The translations under genes were made by a program, and so were the position numbers. The notes under the pieces are model-generated. The model saw nothing but the letters and a program-made list of their open reading frames with translations. It was not told the origin of the DNA and did not search any database. A stretch of 64,000 nucleotides of DNA, taken from Psychrobacter arcticus 273-4 (GTDB taxonomy: Bacteria; Pseudomonadota; Gammaproteobacteria; Pseudomonadales; Moraxellaceae). Position 1 is the first letter of the stretch, and each line of letters opens with the position of its first letter. Below are positions 63,360 through 64,000 of this stretch, piece by piece. The DNA is taken from assembly GCF_000012305.1 (NCBI RefSeq), contig NC_007204.1, positions 2,170,001 through 2,234,000 of the forward strand. The letters run 5' to 3'.

Positions 63360-64000
63360 TTACATACTGTCTGAGACTCTCTCATCTATATCAAGATATT
63401 CATGGTCCATGCTTTCATGATCCAACTGCTCGTCATCGCTAGATACCTTAAAGCCGGCGACCGACTCCTGTAGTGCAATGGCTACTCCATTAAGATTACC
63501 AATAGAGCGTGCTGTCTCCATCGTGCCAGAAGACGTTTGAGAGGTAATATCTTGAATGATATTCATGGTATGAGAGATATGACCTGCCGATTCTGCCTGT
63601 TGCAGGGCGGCATTTGAAATATTTTGAATCAGATCAGCCAGTGTATTAGAAACGGTTTGCACCTCTTCTAGTGCTTTACCCGCATCTTTTGCCAAACGCG
63701 CACCACGTACGACTTCAGAAGTCGTTGATTCCATCGACATAACCGCTTCACTGGTATCTGTCTGAATGGTTTTTACCAGCGTTTCAATCTGCTTGGTTGC
63801 ATTTGCTGAACGCTCAGCAAGACGCTGAACCTCATCAGCAACAACCGCAAAGCCTCGTCCTGCTGCACCTGCCATTGATGCCTGAATTGCCGCGTTCAAT
63901 GCTAGGACATTGGTCTGGTCAGCAATATCGTTAATCAAACCAACGATATCACCAATCTCTTGCGAAGACTCACCAAGGCGTTTGATGCGCTTTGATGTCT
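63360..64000 (-). CDS. pilJ: Methyl-accepting chemotaxis protein PilJ (C-terminal part)
   Basis: Window edge cuts the gene; the visible 213 codons are the conserved signalling domain (INDIADQTNVLALNAAIQAS, then GRGFAVVADEVQRLAERSANATKQIE), ending with a Glu/Asp-rich tail SDDEQLDHESMDHEYL. This matches PilJ by synteny with PilK and ChpA. The receptor senses conditions at the pilus and signals through ChpA. Confidence 0.9.
   Translation of the reverse strand, partial: TSKRIKRLGESSQEIGDIVGLINDIADQTNVLALNAAIQASMAGAAGRGFAVVADEVQRLAERSANATKQIETLVKTIQTDTSEAVMSMESTTSEVVRGARLAKDAGKALEEVQTVSNTLADLIQNISNAALQQAESAGHISHTMNIIQDITSQTSSGTMETARSIGNLNGVAIALQESVAGFKVSSDDEQLDHESMDHEYLDIDERVSDSM

Overview
The window reads as chromosome of a gammaproteobacterium of the Moraxellaceae, most likely Psychrobacter. 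This is an inference from gene content and protein style: moderate G+C with AT-rich spacers, an OxyR/AhpC pair, a ygfB-like/coiled-coil/zapA cluster, glyQS, minCDE, a Pil-Chp chemotaxis cluster, an imelysin/di-haem iron locus and BigR-type sulfur genes. No plasmid or phage replication functions are visible.

Layout. 1-18 kb is mostly housekeeping: a DUF2789 protein, malate dehydrogenase, an RNase T2-like secreted protein that has lost its catalytic residues, a lytic transglycosylase, miaB, a LysE exporter, argE with a 45-residue gene upstream, the ygfB-like/coiled-coil/zapA cell-division neighbourhood, glyQ-glyS, a PspC protein, a truncated DUF962 gene and a nitroreductase-like protein. 18.2-25.7 kb is an accessory island. 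It has a decayed IS1595 transposase, an IS3-family element and an IS3 remnant, then a leftward operon of TpsB transporter, TpsA exoprotein and an L,D-transpeptidase-like protein, then a 164-bp palindromic element and another IS3 remnant next to a tRNA-Gly. 26-35 kb holds an M48 lipoprotein protease, bolA, a SirB2-like protein, a small lipoprotein, an IS150-type element inserted exactly into the loop of a terminator, trxC and a reactive-sulfur set (persulfide dioxygenase-like, BigR-like regulator, SulP transporter, two DUF442 sulfurtransferases). 35-40 kb is peroxide defence (ahpF, ahpC, oxyR). 40-48 kb has a methyltransferase, a YgjP-like protease and an iron-linked cluster (imelysin, di-haem oxidoreductase, imelysin, DUF1513) with Fur-like boxes. 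48-54 kb has an OmpA-like lipoprotein, an unusual membrane protein and minC/minD/minE. 54-64 kb has a cytochrome b561 and the twitching-motility chemotaxis genes (ChpC-like protein, giant ChpA/PilL, PilK, and PilJ cut by the window edge).

The strongest non-genic signal is a dispersed family of short palindromic elements bounded by TATAG...CTATA. I find 15 copies: ten in a class that is normally exactly 138 bp, three of a 146-bp class, and two truncated pieces. They share the core GCCTCTGTCTGCG, have imperfect terminal inverted repeats, carry no coding capacity, and look like MITEs that target TA. They sit in the minC-minD spacer (twice), between Fur-like boxes and the start codons of two iron genes, around ahpF/ahpC, and at gene 3' ends, where one supplies a stop codon.

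Genes that probably work together: TpsB exports TpsA; OxyR controls ahpC and probably ahpF; the BigR-like repressor probably controls the persulfide dioxygenase, SulP and DUF442 genes; PilJ, PilK, ChpA and the ChpC-like protein form the type IV pilus chemotaxis pathway; MinC, MinD and MinE place the septum. Start codons were chosen by Shine-Dalgarno match, so several differ from the longest possible frame.
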